A DNA stretch of 64,000 bases from Candidatus Promineofilum glycogenicum (GCA_016707605.1 JADJHJ010000009.1:248001-312000); one strand, 5' to 3'; shown: positions 9,482 through 19,800, counted from the first letter of the stretch. Notes: generated by a model from the letters alone, not told the origin. Made by a program: numbers and translations.

Positions 9482-10650
9482 CGCGCTTCCAACTCCTTGA
9501 CTGGCGTGGCCGGCTCCCAGGCCTCATCGGCAATGATGCCGCCGCCCAGGCAGACGTCGCCGTCGTAGAAGACGGCCGCCTGGCCGGGCGTCACGCCATA
9601 GGCCGGTTCGGCCAGTTGCACCGCGGCCGACCCATCGGGGCCGGGGGCGATCTGCGCCACCACGGGATCGGCCTTGTAGCGGATTTTGACCGCGGCGGCG
9701 ATGGGCGCGGCCGGCGGGCCGCTGATCCAGTTGACCTGGCGCGCCGTCAGTTGCGCCTGGGCCAGCGCCGCGCGCGGGCCGACGACGAGCGCGTTGCGCG
9801 CCGCGTCCTTGCCGACGACGAACAGCGGCTCGGCGGCGGCGATGCCCAGCCCCTTGCGCTGGCCGATGGTGTAGTCGGCCAGCCCGGCGTGCCGGCCCAG
9901 GTGGCGGCCGTCGGCAGTGACGATCTCGCCCGGCTGCGGCTCGGCGTCGCCGTGGCGGCGCAGGAAGCCGCGGTAGTCGTTGTCCTTCAGGAAGCACAAG
10001 TCCTGGCTCTCCTGTTTGGCGGCCACGGGCAGGTTGTAGGCGCGGGCCAGTTCGCGCACCTCGGTTTTCGTGTAGCCACCGATAGGGAAGAGCACCTGGG
10101 CCAGATGGGCCTGGCTGAGCATGTGCAGGACGTAGGACTGATCCTTGTCGGCGTCCACGCCGCGCAGCAGGCGAAAGCCGCCGGCGTCGCGCCGCACGCG
10201 GGCGTAGTGGCCGGTGGCCAGATAGCCGGCCCCCAGGGCCAGCGCCCGCTCCAGCAGGTAGGTGAAGCGAATCTGCCGGTTGCATTCGACGCACGGGTTG
10301 GGGGTGCGGCCGGCGGCATGCTCATCGATAAAGAACTGGACGATGGCGCGCCGGAAGTGGTCGCGCACGTCGATGACGTAGAAAGGAATGTTCAGGCGGT
10401 CGGCCACGCGGCGGGCGTCGGCCATCTGGTCGGGCGTGCAGCAGCGGTTGGCCGGGGTGGCGGCGCCGTTGGCCGGTTCGTTCCACAGGCGCATCATGAC
10501 GCCGATGACCTCATACCCCTGATCGGCCAGCAGGGCCGCGGCCACCGAGCTATCGACGCCGCCGCTCATGGCGACGACGACGCGCGGCCGGTCGCCGCTG
10601 GGCAGCGCGGGCGGCAGGCTCGTATCCGGGGTGGTGCAGTTGGCGTCCAT
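9478..10650 (-). CDS. mnmA: tRNA-specific 2-thiouridylase MnmA
   Basis: A 390-aa ATP-dependent enzyme that thiolates U34 of tRNA(Glu/Gln/Lys). The PP-loop SGGVDSS is at residues ~29-35. The catalytic cysteines are Cys120 in NPCVECN and Cys219 in ESQDLCFL. The C-terminal beta-barrel begins around RQVNWISG. Length matches the family (360-390 aa). It lies 12 nt downstream of a cysteine desulfurase, the expected sulfur donor. The start MDANCTTP gives a ~20-residue N-terminal extension before the first beta strand; no other ATG fits better. Confidence 0.95.
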   Translation of the reverse strand: MDANCTTPDTSLPPALPSGDRPRVVVAMSGGVDSSVAAALLADQGYEVIGVMMRLWNEPANGAATPANRCCTPDQMADARRVADRLNIPFYVIDVRDHFRRAIVQFFIDEHAAGRTPNPCVECNRQIRFTYLLERALALGAGYLATGHYARVRRDAGGFRLLRGVDADKDQSYVLHMLSQAHLAQVLFPIGGYTKTEVRELARAYNLPVAAKQESQDLCFLKDNDYRGFLRRHGDAEPQPGEIVTADGRHLGRHAGLADYTIGQRKGLGIAAAEPLFVVGKDAARNALVVGPRAALAQAQLTARQVNWISGPPAAPIAAAVKIRYKADPVVAQIAPGPDGSAAVQLAEPAYGVTPGQAAVFYDGDVCLGGGIIADEAWEPATPVKELEAR

Positions 10651-10662
10651 CAGGTGAGTCGG

Positions 10663-11859
10663 TTAGGCGGGCGCGGCGAAGCGTGCCTCGACCGCTGCCA
10701 ACCGCCGGACGATGGCAGGTAGCTCGTGGAGCACGGCGTCCACGTCGGCGGCCGTGTTCTGTCGCCCCAACGTCAGCCGCAGCCCGCCCAGCGTCCACTC
10801 CGGGCCAAGGCCGGTGGCCTGGAGGATGGCCGATGGCTTGGGGTCGCCGCTGGAGCAGGCCGAACCACTGCCGGCGGCAATGCCGGCCAGGTCGAGGTGC
10901 ATTAGCAGATCGTTGCCGCTCAGCCCGCGCAGGGCGAAGCTGGCGTGGTGGGGCAGGCGCTCGGTGGGGTGGCCGGTGACGCGGCAGAGGTCGGGCAACG
11001 CGGCGGGAAGTTCATGTAGCAAGCGGTCGCGCAAGGGGGTAACGTGGGCCAGCCGCTCATCGAGTTCAACCATCGCCAGCCGGAACGCCTCGGCCGCGCC
11101 GACGACCAGGGGCACGTTGGTTGTGCCGGCGCGCAGCCCGCCTTCGTGGCCGCCGCCGGTCAACGCCGGCAGCAGTTCGACGCCCGGCCGCACGACGAGC
11201 ACACCAACCCCCTTCGGCCCGTAGAACTTGTGCGGGGCCAAAGCCAGCAGATCGACCGGCTCTTCGGCCAGGTTCCAGCGCCGCGCCGCGGCCAACTGCA
11301 CGGCGTCGCTATGAAAGAGAATGCCGCGCTCGCGGGCCAGCGCGCCGATCTCGGCCCACGGTTGCAGCGTGCCGATCTCGTTGTTGGCGGCCATGATGCT
11401 GATCAGCGCTGTCTCGGGGCGGATGGCCGCGGCCACGTCGTCGGGGCGGACGCGGCCGAACGCATCCACCGGCAGCACAGTCAGCGCGAAGCCAAAGTGG
11501 TCGCGCAACTGTCGGGCGGTGGCCAGCACGGCGCTGTGCTCGACGGCGCTGGTGATCAGATGGTCGCCGCGGCCCGCCTCGCGCGCGGTCAACAGCGCCC
11601 CACGCAGGGCCAGGTTGTTGCTCTCCGAGCCGCAGCCGGTGAAGACGACGGCCGACGGCGCGACGCCCAGCAGGTCGGCGAACGTCTCGCGTGCGCCCTC
11701 GACGGCCCGCGCCGCGGCGTAGCCCGTCCGGTGGTGGGAGGACGGGTTGCCGTACTCCTCGCTCCAGTAAGGGGCCATGGCCGCGACGACCGCCGGATGA
11801 ACGGGCGTCGTCGCGCTATGATCCAGGTAGATGGCGTTGCCTTGGGTGCGTCGCGTCAT
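10663..11859 (-). CDS. cysteine desulfurase (NifS/IscS-like)
   Basis: A 398-aa class V aminotransferase-fold PLP enzyme that removes sulfur from cysteine as an enzyme persulfide. Visible motifs are YLDHSATTP at the N-terminus, the PLP-stacking His in SAVEHSAVL, NNEIGTLQP, HSDAVQ, the Schiff-base lysine in APHKFYGPKG, and the active-site loop SGSACSSGDPKPS carrying the catalytic Cys. It stands directly upstream of mnmA, so it probably supplies sulfur for s2U34, like IscS or YrvO. The ATG at 11859 is preferred over a TTG two codons upstream, leaving 2 nt to the stop of the preceding kinase gene. Confidence 0.93.
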   Translation of the reverse strand: MTRRTQGNAIYLDHSATTPVHPAVVAAMAPYWSEEYGNPSSHHRTGYAAARAVEGARETFADLLGVAPSAVVFTGCGSESNNLALRGALLTAREAGRGDHLITSAVEHSAVLATARQLRDHFGFALTVLPVDAFGRVRPDDVAAAIRPETALISIMAANNEIGTLQPWAEIGALARERGILFHSDAVQLAAARRWNLAEEPVDLLALAPHKFYGPKGVGVLVVRPGVELLPALTGGGHEGGLRAGTTNVPLVVGAAEAFRLAMVELDERLAHVTPLRDRLLHELPAALPDLCRVTGHPTERLPHHASFALRGLSGNDLLMHLDLAGIAAGSGSACSSGDPKPSAILQATGLGPEWTLGGLRLTLGRQNTAADVDAVLHELPAIVRRLAAVEARFAAPA

Positions 11860-11861
11860 GG

Positions 11862-13940
11862 TCAAATCTGCGCCACAGGCAGGCGGATGGTGAAGGTTGT
11901 GCCCTTGCCGAGCGTGCTCTGTACGGCGATGTGCCCATTATAGTTGCGCAGGTTCTCTTTGACCATGTAGAGGCCCAGGCCGGTGCCGGCGATGCCGCGC
12001 TCGACGGCCGTCTGGGTGCGATAGAAGCGTTTGAAAAGGTTGTTTATGGATTCGGTGGGGATGCCGATGCCATCATCGCTGACTTCGATGACCACCGCGC
12101 CGTTATCGCGGCGGGCCGCCACCTGGATGCTGCCCGACGGGGTGAACTTGATGGCGTTGTCCAGTAGATTACGCACGACCATTTCATACACATCGCGGTT
12201 GCCCATCACCGGCGGCAGGTCGGTCTCGATGCGTTGGCGGAACAGCAACCCCTTCTGCACCGCCCGCTCGGCCAACGGCGGCAGCGCCTCGTCGAAGAGG
12301 GGGTTGAGCCACACCGGCTCGGCGCTGCGCTGCATCTCGCGCGCCTCCAGCTTGGCCAGGTCGAGCATTTGGCGCACCATGCGTTGCAGCCGGTCGCTCT
12401 CGCGCTCGATGACGCCCAGGAAGCGCTCGGCCTTGTCGGCCTGCGCCCGGCCTTCGCGCAGCAGGCGGGAGTACATGAGGATTGTCGCCAGCGGCGTGCG
12501 CAACTCGTGGATGATGCCCTGAAAGAGATCGTCGCGCATGCGCTCGACTTCGCGGATCTGGGTCAGGTCGCTGAAGACGAAGATGGCCTCCTGGGCCGCG
12601 CCGGTTTCGTCGTCTACCGGCGCGCCGCTGATGAGCACCGGCAGCAGGCGGCCGTCGTCGCGGGCGATGTCGGTGGCCAACTGCACCGTGTCCTCGGCCC
12701 CGGATAGCAGCCGGGCGACCAGCTTTTGCAGATCCCCCTGCTTGGGGCGCACACGCTCGTGCAGCAGCCGGCCGACGACGTCGTCCACGTCGCTGAAGAG
12801 CATCGAGGCAAAGGCGCTATTGACGCGGGTGATGACGCCGTCGCGGTTGACGGTGATCAGCCCGTCGGACATGCTGGTGAACAGCGTTTCGACGCGCCGC
12901 TTCTCGGCCAGTACGTCGGTATGGAGGTTGGCGTTTTCGATGGCCGCGGCCAGCGGCCCACCGAGCGCCTGCATCAGTTGCACATCGTGGTCGCTGAAGC
13001 GGCCGAACTGGCGGTTGATGGCTTGTAGGATACCGATGGTGCGCTCATCCACTTGCAGCGGGATGCAGATCATCGAGTGAGTGCGGAAGCCGGAGCGCGT
13101 GTCGACACCGGAGAAGAAGCGCTGGTCGGAGTAGGCGTCGGTGATGATGACCGGCTCCTTGTGTTCGGCCACCCAGCCGGCGATCCCCTGGCCGCGCTTC
13201 AACCGCACCGGCGGCAGGCGTTGGAACATCGGCCCAAACAGCTTCTCGACGAAGACGATGTCGCCCGTCACCGGCTCGATGAGGCCGATGGACAGCGTTT
13301 CGACGTTGAGCGTCTGGCGAATGGGGCCGGTCAGCAGTTGGTAGATCTGCTGGATATTGAGCGTCGAACTGAGGGCGCGGCTAATGTCGCTAATGACGGC
13401 GAACTCGACGGTGCGCCGGTCGACCTCCTGGCGCAGGGCGGCCCGGTCGAGGAAGACGCACATCAGGCTGGTCACTTCGTTCAGCAGCGGTTCTAGTTCG
13501 GGCTGCAAATCGGGGTCGAGCAGGGCCAACAGGGTAGGCGGATAGGCGCTGTAGAGGCGTTCCTCGCGCGGCAACGGCGCGGCCAGCAGGCGGCGCTTGG
13601 CCAGCAGCCAGATGCGTCCGCCGATGACCTCGGCCGCCGAGCGCTCCAGCTTGTCCAGCCGCGTCGGGCCGCCCAAGGCCAGCAGCGGCTCCAGCCCGGC
13701 CTCCTCATTCGACCAGCGCATCTGCGTGGCCCGGCCCGATGGTTCGTTGAGCCAGACGTCGTAGCACTTGGCCTGCACGTCGGCCACGGCCACCACGGCC
13801 GACGCGCCGGTGTGGCGGGCCACGTGATAGGCGAAGGTGGCGCAGACGAAGTGAACGTCGAATACGTCGCGCAGGTCGAGCAGCAGGTCTCGCCAGAGAG
13901 CAGACAGGTCGTTCTGGGGGACGGCGGGCGCGTGACTCAT
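11862..13940 (-). CDS. GAF-PAS sensor histidine kinase
   Basis: A 692-aa soluble histidine kinase with no transmembrane segment. An N-terminal sensor-like region (residues ~1-170) precedes a GAF domain (~190-335), a PAS domain (~350-450, VNRDGVITRVNSAFASMLF), the HisKA helix with phospho-accepting His in IIHELRTPLA, and HATPase motifs NLLDNAIKFTPSG, DDGIGIP and GTGLGLYMV. It phosphorylates a response regulator that is not encoded here. It is first in a tight operon with cysteine desulfurase and MnmA, which is unusual company. The ATG at 13940 (MSHAPAV) is chosen because the 49 residues upstream in frame are low quality and overlap the enolase promoter region. Confidence 0.9.
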   Translation of the reverse strand: MSHAPAVPQNDLSALWRDLLLDLRDVFDVHFVCATFAYHVARHTGASAVVAVADVQAKCYDVWLNEPSGRATQMRWSNEEAGLEPLLALGGPTRLDKLERSAAEVIGGRIWLLAKRRLLAAPLPREERLYSAYPPTLLALLDPDLQPELEPLLNEVTSLMCVFLDRAALRQEVDRRTVEFAVISDISRALSSTLNIQQIYQLLTGPIRQTLNVETLSIGLIEPVTGDIVFVEKLFGPMFQRLPPVRLKRGQGIAGWVAEHKEPVIITDAYSDQRFFSGVDTRSGFRTHSMICIPLQVDERTIGILQAINRQFGRFSDHDVQLMQALGGPLAAAIENANLHTDVLAEKRRVETLFTSMSDGLITVNRDGVITRVNSAFASMLFSDVDDVVGRLLHERVRPKQGDLQKLVARLLSGAEDTVQLATDIARDDGRLLPVLISGAPVDDETGAAQEAIFVFSDLTQIREVERMRDDLFQGIIHELRTPLATILMYSRLLREGRAQADKAERFLGVIERESDRLQRMVRQMLDLAKLEAREMQRSAEPVWLNPLFDEALPPLAERAVQKGLLFRQRIETDLPPVMGNRDVYEMVVRNLLDNAIKFTPSGSIQVAARRDNGAVVIEVSDDGIGIPTESINNLFKRFYRTQTAVERGIAGTGLGLYMVKENLRNYNGHIAVQSTLGKGTTFTIRLPVAQI

Positions 13941-14016
13941 GGCGCGACAGTGTAACGCTGCCCGGCGGCGGAGGCAAACCGGCCTTGTCTGGCGTTCATC
14001 TGTCCCCGCATCGCGC

Positions 14017-14045
14017 TTGCGAGACAGAGACGGATTCTGTATAGT
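14017..14045 (+). promoter_or_regulatory. predicted sigma70-type promoter of eno
   Basis: TTGCGA at 14017-14022 and TATAGT at 14040-14045 are separated by 17 bp. This puts transcription start near 14052 and leaves a ~45-nt leader with a strong Shine-Dalgarno AAGGAG about 8 nt before the enolase ATG. It is a pattern match only. Confidence 0.55.
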
Positions 14046-14098
14046 TGGCCTAACCGCACCTGCTTTTTCTGCGTGTTTACCAACCAAGGAGAATCACA

Positions 14099-15385
14099 AT
14101 GGACTACATTGAATCCGTACTCGCGCGCGAGGTTCTCGATTCGCGCGGCAATCCGACCGTGGAAGTCGAAGTCGCTCTGTATGATGGCGCCAAGGGGCGG
14201 GCTATGGTTCCTTCCGGCGCGTCCACCGGCGTGCATGAGGCCTGGGAGAAGCGCGACGGCGACAAGAAGCGCTACGGCGGCAAGGGCGTGCTCGGCGCGG
14301 TCGAGGCGGTCAACGAAGAGATCGCCGATGCCATTATCGGCTGGACAGCGACCGACCAGATCGGCATCGATCAGGCGATGATCGAGCTAGACGGCACGGA
14401 AAACAAGAGCCGGCTGGGAGCCAACGCCATCCTGGGCGTGTCGCTGGCCGTGGCCCACGCCGCCGCCGCCAGCCAGGATTTGCCGCTCTACCGCTACCTG
14501 GGCGGCGTCTCCGGCCGCACCCTGCCTGTGCCGATGATGAACATCATGAACGGCGGCAAGCACGCCGCCGGGGCCACGGACATGCAGGAGTTCATGGTCA
14601 TGCCCGTCGGCGCGTCGTCCTATCGCGAAGGGTTGCGCTGGGGCGTGGAAATCTACCAGAGTCTCAAGAAGGTGCTCAGCAAGAAGGGCTACGCCACGAC
14701 CGTCGGCGACGAGGGCGGTTTCGCTCCCAGCGTCTCGGCCAACAGCGAGGCGCTCGACCTGATCCTGGAAGCCATCCGCGAGGCGGGCTACACCGCCGGC
14801 GAGCAGATCATGCTGGCTATGGACCCGGCGGCGACAGAACTGTACGAGGACGGCAAGTACCACTTGAAGGTCGAGGGTAAGTCGCTGACCGGCCGCGAGA
14901 TGGTCGACTTCTGGGAGTCGTGGGTCGATAAGTACCCGATCATCTCCATCGAAGACGGCCTGGCCGAAGACGACTGGGACAACTGGGCGCTGATGGTGGA
15001 GCGGCTGGGCGACCGCTTGCAGATCGTCGGCGACGACCTGCTGGTGACCAACGTCAAGCGCATCCACACCGCGCTGGACCGCAAGGCGGCCAACAGCCTG
15101 CTGTGCAAGGTCAACCAGATCGGCACGCTGACCGAGGCCATCGAGTCGGTGACGCTGGTGCAGCGCAACGGCTGGACGGCCGTGGCCTCCCACCGCAGCG
15201 GCGAGACGGAAGACGCGACCATCGCCGACCTGGCCGTGGCCCTCAACGCCGGGCAGATCAAGACCGGCGCGCCGGCCCGCAGCGACCGCATCGCCAAGTA
15301 CAATCAACTGCTGCGCATCGAGGAAGACCTGGGCGACTCGGCTATCTATCCGGGCATCAAGGCTTTCTCAAACCTGCGCCGATAA
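14099..15385 (+). CDS. eno: enolase
   Basis: A 428-aa enolase converting 2-phosphoglycerate to phosphoenolpyruvate in glycolysis. It shows the full motif set: SGASTGVHEA, MMNIMNGGKHA, VGDEGGFAPS, the metal ligands in MAMDP, SIEDGLAEDDW and VGDDLLVTN, the catalytic-Lys region CKVNQIGTL, and SHRSGETED. Length and motif spacing are normal and the start is secured by AAGGAG upstream. It is monocistronic, ending at a long hairpin repeat immediately after the stop codon. The region MVPSGASTG shows a complete substrate loop, so the enzyme should be active. Confidence 0.98.
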   Translation: MDYIESVLAREVLDSRGNPTVEVEVALYDGAKGRAMVPSGASTGVHEAWEKRDGDKKRYGGKGVLGAVEAVNEEIADAIIGWTATDQIGIDQAMIELDGTENKSRLGANAILGVSLAVAHAAAASQDLPLYRYLGGVSGRTLPVPMMNIMNGGKHAAGATDMQEFMVMPVGASSYREGLRWGVEIYQSLKKVLSKKGYATTVGDEGGFAPSVSANSEALDLILEAIREAGYTAGEQIMLAMDPAATELYEDGKYHLKVEGKSLTGREMVDFWESWVDKYPIISIEDGLAEDDWDNWALMVERLGDRLQIVGDDLLVTNVKRIHTALDRKAANSLLCKVNQIGTLTEAIESVTLVQRNGWTAVASHRSGETEDATIADLAVALNAGQIKTGAPARSDRIAKYNQLLRIEEDLGDSAIYPGIKAFSNLRR

Positions 15386-15388
15386 GAG

Positions 15389-15448
15389 AGAAGTAGCCAC
15401 ATATTACACACGTCTGTCCTCAGCCGTGTGTAATATGTGGCTACTTCT
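15389..15448. repeat. 24-bp perfect inverted repeat after eno
   Basis: Arms 15389-15412 and 15425-15448 pair perfectly around a 12-nt loop; the arm core reads GTAGCCACATATTACACACG. It begins 4 nt after the enolase stop and ends 20 nt before clpP. It could act as a terminator or mRNA-stabilising hairpin between the two genes, but it has no proper U-tract. It is AT-richer than its surroundings. Confidence 0.92.
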
Positions 15449-15467
15449 TGCAAAGGAGAAGTGACTT

Positions 15468-16129
15468 ATGAGCCATCCGTGGGATAAGCCCATGTTCGAT
15501 GACGATGACGACGACTTCCCGCCGGATATCGAGCCGGACGAGGAACCCGAAGAAGAGGAAGAGAAGCCGGAAGAGAAGCGTGACGCCCCCGGCTCGATGG
15601 ATGACAAGCTGCTGAAGAATCGTACCATCTTGATCTATGGCGAGATCAACATGGACGTGGCCATGGGACGTCACCCGCAAGCTACTCATCCTCGACGCCC
15701 AGTCGCAGGACGAGATTCGCATCTTCATCAACTCGCCGGGCGGCCACGTGGAATCGGGCGATACCATCTTCGACATGATCCGCTTCGTCCAGTCGCCGGT
15801 CAAGGTGATCGGCACGGGCTGGGTGGCCAGCGCCGGGGCGCTCATCTACGCCGCGGCCGAGCGCGAGAACCGCTACAGCCTGCCCAACACGCGCTTCCTG
15901 CTGCACCAGCCGGCGGGCGGGGCCAGCGGCCAGGCGACCGACATCGCCATCGAGGCGCAGGAGATCATCAAGATGCGCCGCCGCCTGAACGAGATCTTCG
16001 CCCAGCAGACCGGGCCAGCCGATCGAGAAGGTGGAGGAAGACACCGACCGCAACTTCTGGATGTCGGCTCGCCAGGCGCAGGAGTACGGCCTCGTCGGCC
16101 ACATCATCAACGGCGCGGCTGAACTGTAA
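15468..16129 (+). CDS. clpP: ClpP-type serine protease, acidic N-terminus, two frameshifts
   Basis: Removing one G from the GGG at 15665-15667 and one C from the CC at 16015-16016 gives a continuous 219-aa ClpP. The catalytic triad is visible: Ser in GWVASAGALIY, His in RFLLHQPAGG, Asp in DTDRNFWMSA. INSPGGHVESGDTIFDMI is the usual ClpP handle region. ClpP forms the proteolytic barrel used by Clp ATPases. Unusually, the first ~50 residues are very acidic (runs of Asp and Glu around DDDDDDFPPDIEPDEEPEEE), longer and more charged than a normal propeptide. Both indels sit in short homopolymers and are probably sequence errors. SD AAGGAG precedes the ATG. Confidence 0.88.
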
Positions 16130-16136
16130 GAAAAGA

Positions 16137-16203
16137 AACCACAGATTACACAGATTTCACAGATTACCAGAGGTAATCTGTGAAATCTGTGTAATCTGTG
16201 GTT
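16137..16203. repeat. 32-bp perfect inverted repeat (ACAGATT family)
   Basis: Arms 16137-16168 and 16172-16203 are perfectly complementary with a 3-nt loop. The arm is itself built from iterations of CACAGATTWCACAGATT. The element fills the gap between clpP and the next gene almost exactly. The same family occurs at 25675, 38891 and, in part, 54047. Confidence 0.95.
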
Positions 16204-16213
16204 CTAACTCTTC

Positions 16214-16867
16214 ATGAAGACTCTGTTACTCCTGCGCCACGCCAAGTCCAGTTGGGACAACAGCGAGTTGGCTGACTACGACCGGCCGCTGAACGGCCGC
16301 GGCCGTCGTGACGCGCCGCACATGGGCCAACTGCTGATCCAGCACGACCTGACGCCCGATCTCCTCGTGACCTCGTCCGCCCGGCGCGCGGCGACGACGG
16401 CCGAACTGATTGCCCTGGCCGCGGAGTACGGCGGCGACATCCACTACACCGATGAACTCTACCTGGCCGACCCGGAGACGTTCCTCGACGTAGCCCGCGA
16501 CACGCCCGACGATGTGGCGCGGCTGATGCTCGTTGGTCACAACCCGGGCATTGAGGAACTGGTTACGGGGCTGGCCGGCCGCGACGAGCGGATGCCAACA
16601 GCGGCGCTGGCCTGCTTCCAACTGGCTATCGACCACTGGGGCGACTTGAGCGACGAGACGGCGGCCGAGTTGCTCCACCTGTGGCGCGGGTTGGCAACCC
16701 GCCGCTTTAGTCGTGGCCGAAGCGGCGGGTTGCCAACCCGCGCTACAACTAGCTTTCCAGATGGGCGTGCAGCCGGCTCAGGCTCTTGTTGCGCGCCACC
16801 CACAGCCCGACCAACCCGATCCGCAACTCATAGAGCGCCTTGCCCTCTTCGGTCACTTCGCGCATGA
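16214..16867 (+). CDS. SixA-like histidine phosphatase, stop lost to a repeat
   Basis: Residues 1-157 form a compact phosphoglycerate-mutase-fold phosphatase: LLLLRHAKSSW (catalytic RHA), the conserved arginine in TSSARRAATTAE, and LVGHNPGIEEL (second His). This is the SixA type that dephosphorylates phospho-histidine on proteins. Homologues usually end shortly after the AELLHLW-like segment. Here the frame enters a 60-bp palindrome (16684-16743) that contains no in-frame stop and runs on to 16867, adding about 60 low-complexity residues and overlapping the convergent ATPase gene by 119 bp. The tail is probably a consequence of repeat insertion and not functional. Confidence 0.85.
   Translation: MKTLLLLRHAKSSWDNSELADYDRPLNGRGRRDAPHMGQLLIQHDLTPDLLVTSSARRAATTAELIALAAEYGGDIHYTDELYLADPETFLDVARDTPDDVARLMLVGHNPGIEELVTGLAGRDERMPTAALACFQLAIDHWGDLSDETAAELLHLWRGLATRRFSRGRSGGLPTRATTSFPDGRAAGSGSCCAPPTARPTRSATHRAPCPLRSLRA
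16684..16743. repeat. 24-bp inverted repeat (GGGTTGGCAACCC family)
   Basis: Arms 16684-16707 and 16720-16743 pair perfectly around a 12-nt loop; each arm contains the self-complementary core GGGTTGGCAACCC. It lies inside the 3' end of the SixA-like frame and just before the stop of the convergent gene. A related half element is at 34715-34737. Confidence 0.92.
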
Positions 16868-19800
16868 TGTCGCGCGCCACCAACGAGTTGAGGCCCTCGG
16901 TCATCTGCATCGGATCGAGTTCGATGCTATAGGACTGGAGGTACTCGATGAAGACCTCCGGGCGCAGCGGCTCGTTGCGGTCCATCAGGTGGGCCGCCGC
17001 GGTCAGCAGGGCGCGCTCGGCATGGGAGGAGCGCTGCCAGAGGTAGGCGAAGTGCACCTCGCCCAGCCGCAACATCTCGTCCAGCGCGACGTTGACGTCG
17101 GAAATGGTGACGTAGCCCGTCTTCTGCTGGTTGGCCTGTTTGACCAGGGTGTAGCAAACCAGTTGCAGAAAGTACGGGTGGCCGGCTGTGACGCGCTTGA
17201 TTTTGTCCAGCGCCAAGTCGTCGTAGACAATGTGGGGCGCGACCGGTTCACAGATCAGGTGCACCGTCGCCGGCTCACTGAGGAAGTCGATCTTGCGATA
17301 GAGGGCGATGTTGAACAACACCGACCAGTAATCGGCGCTCATCTCCTCCAGCCGGCGCGTGCCGACGAAGACGAAGCCCAGCCCGGTGCTGTGCTGCATC
17401 AGGTGGCGCATGTAGGGGAAGAAGGTGCGCGGCAGGATGCCGTCGGCCACCATCGACTCGAACGCCTCGAACTCGTCGAACACCAACAGCAGCGTCGCCT
17501 CCGGCGGCAGCAGGCGGCGTACGGCCGGCAAGAACTCGCGCTGGAAGAGCCGCGCCGGGTCGTCTTGCCAGCGGTCGCTGTCGGCTACGGGGCAGTCGAG
17601 GCCGCGCGCGTTCAGCGTGTCGGCGATGTGCCAGGCGAACTCCTGCAGCAGCGCCGCCATGCCGGGCGAAACGCCCAGCGACTGGCAGTCAATGTAGACC
17701 GGGACGATGGACGGCGGCAGATACTCCTCCAGTCGCAGCAGTACCGACGTTTTGCCCGTGCGGCGCTGGCCGACGAGCATTAGCACGTTGCGTTGACGCT
17801 GGGCGCCGGCGTGTTCGGCGATGAAGTCGAACAACTCCTCGCGGCCGAAGAAGAGCGGGCTGTTCTTGCGTAGCGCCGTGCCCGGCAGATAGGGGTTGAC
17901 GATGGGGGTGTATTCGCGCACCGGCGGCAGCAGATGCACCATGTCGCCGAAGGCGACGACCTTGTCGCGCCGGTTGCGGTCGTCGTAGGTCAACGACATG
18001 CCGACGCGGAAACGCGCCTCGGCCTGCGGCTCCACCAGAAAGCGCACTTCCCGCGTGCGCCCCGACGGCAGCAGGGGGATGGTCTGCGGCTCGCTCAGGA
18101 CGCGATAGGCCGGGTCACGATCCAACGTGGCCACCACGTTTTCGGCCGCCGCCCGGCCGGTGTTGCGAATCTCCAGGGCGACGTGTGTCTGGCCGTTGGG
18201 GGCCAGACGCTTGGTCATCAGCGCGACCTCCAGTTCGGCCCGGCCGCGCTGCTCCTCGATCTCGGCCGTCAGCAGGCCCGACCAGCGGCGGGTGATCGCC
18301 TGGGCCAACGTCCGCTCTATGCTGGGCGCAAACCCGTCCAGTTGCTCCTGAAGCTGGCGCAAGCGGGTCATGGCCTGATTGAGATAGACCAGTCGATCCT
18401 CGATCAGCTCCACCCGTTCGCTATCGCGCATGTTGGTGATGACCGGCAGCAGGCTCTCGAAGATGGGCGACCAATCCTGCTTCTCTTCCAACATGCCCAG
18501 CAGGTGGGCCAGTTGTGGGCGCAGCAGCCCCAATTCGATAATCGACGGCGCTTCGAGCAACGCCTGACACGTTTTATAGATGAGTCGCCGGCGTTGCAGA
18601 TTGACCCACTGCCGGCCGGCGGCGTGGAGGTCATCGAGCGTACGGGTGATGATGGACAGGCCGGCCTGGGGGCGGTTGGGCAGCAGGAAGAGGCCGTCGG
18701 CCAGATTGGCCAGGTCGATGTCGCCCGCTTGCCGGGCGCGGTTGGCCAATTGCAGCAAGAAGTCGGGCGAACCGGCGACGGCGGCATAGCGCCCCTCTAG
18801 CCGTAGCAGTGTTTCGTTCGGCTGCTGGCCCAGCCGTCGATGGAAGCGCGCCGCCTGGGCGGCCGGGGTCTGCGCCTGGCGGGCCAACAGGATTGAGCCG
18901 CCCAGCAACAACACACCGACGCCCGCGGCCAGGAGCGGCCAGACGTTGTCCGCGCCGCCGCCGACGTAGACCGGGCCGGGCGGTGGGCTAACGATGCCTT
19001 CGTAGACCCCGTCATCGTAGCGAAACCGGTAGTGAATGCGGCCGGTGTCGGGTGGAATGGCGACGGCCGGCCAGAACAACTGGCCATTGCCTGATGCCAA
19101 CTGCTGCTCGCCCTGTGGCAACCAGTCGCCGGCCGCGTCCTGAAGCTCCAGTTGGACGCGGACTGTATCGTTTTCCACGTCGCTGACCAGGACGCCGATG
19201 GTGTACTGGCCGGACTCGGATTCGATGCGCGGCTGCGTCAGGAGCGGCGGCCGGTTCTCTTCTTCGCGGAATAGACGCACCAGGCCGTTCTGGGTGACGG
19301 CCAGCAGGTCGGGCGATTGGTCGGAGGCCCGCTCCAGTAGAGCCAGGTGAAAGAGGCCACTGGCAAGTGGTATTTCAAGGATGCGTTGCGGGGTGCGCGT
19401 GTAGAGTTGTTCGTAGAGCCAAAGGTTGCCGTCGCGCGTGCCTACCAATCCGGTATCCGGCCGCCCATCTTTGTCCAGGTCGGCCCAGTCCGCAGCCTGT
19501 ATCGGCGTCAGTCCATCGAGCCGCCAGGAGATGACCGGCTGATTGTCATTGACTGTCAGTTGCTCCAGGTAGCCGTTATCTGTGGCCACGAGGAAGGCGC
19601 TGACGTTCTCCTGGAAAGCTTCGATGGCCCCTTCGCTGGCGTCAGTGATGATGGGGCGACCTTCCAGTTGCAGCGGCCATGCCCGTTGGCTGATCTCTAG
19701 ACCACTATGGCTCAGGCCACGGACGGCGCCATCCTGCAGAAAGACCACCAGGCCGACGGCCGTCTCCTGATCAGTCGCCTGGCCGACACCATAGAGGGCC

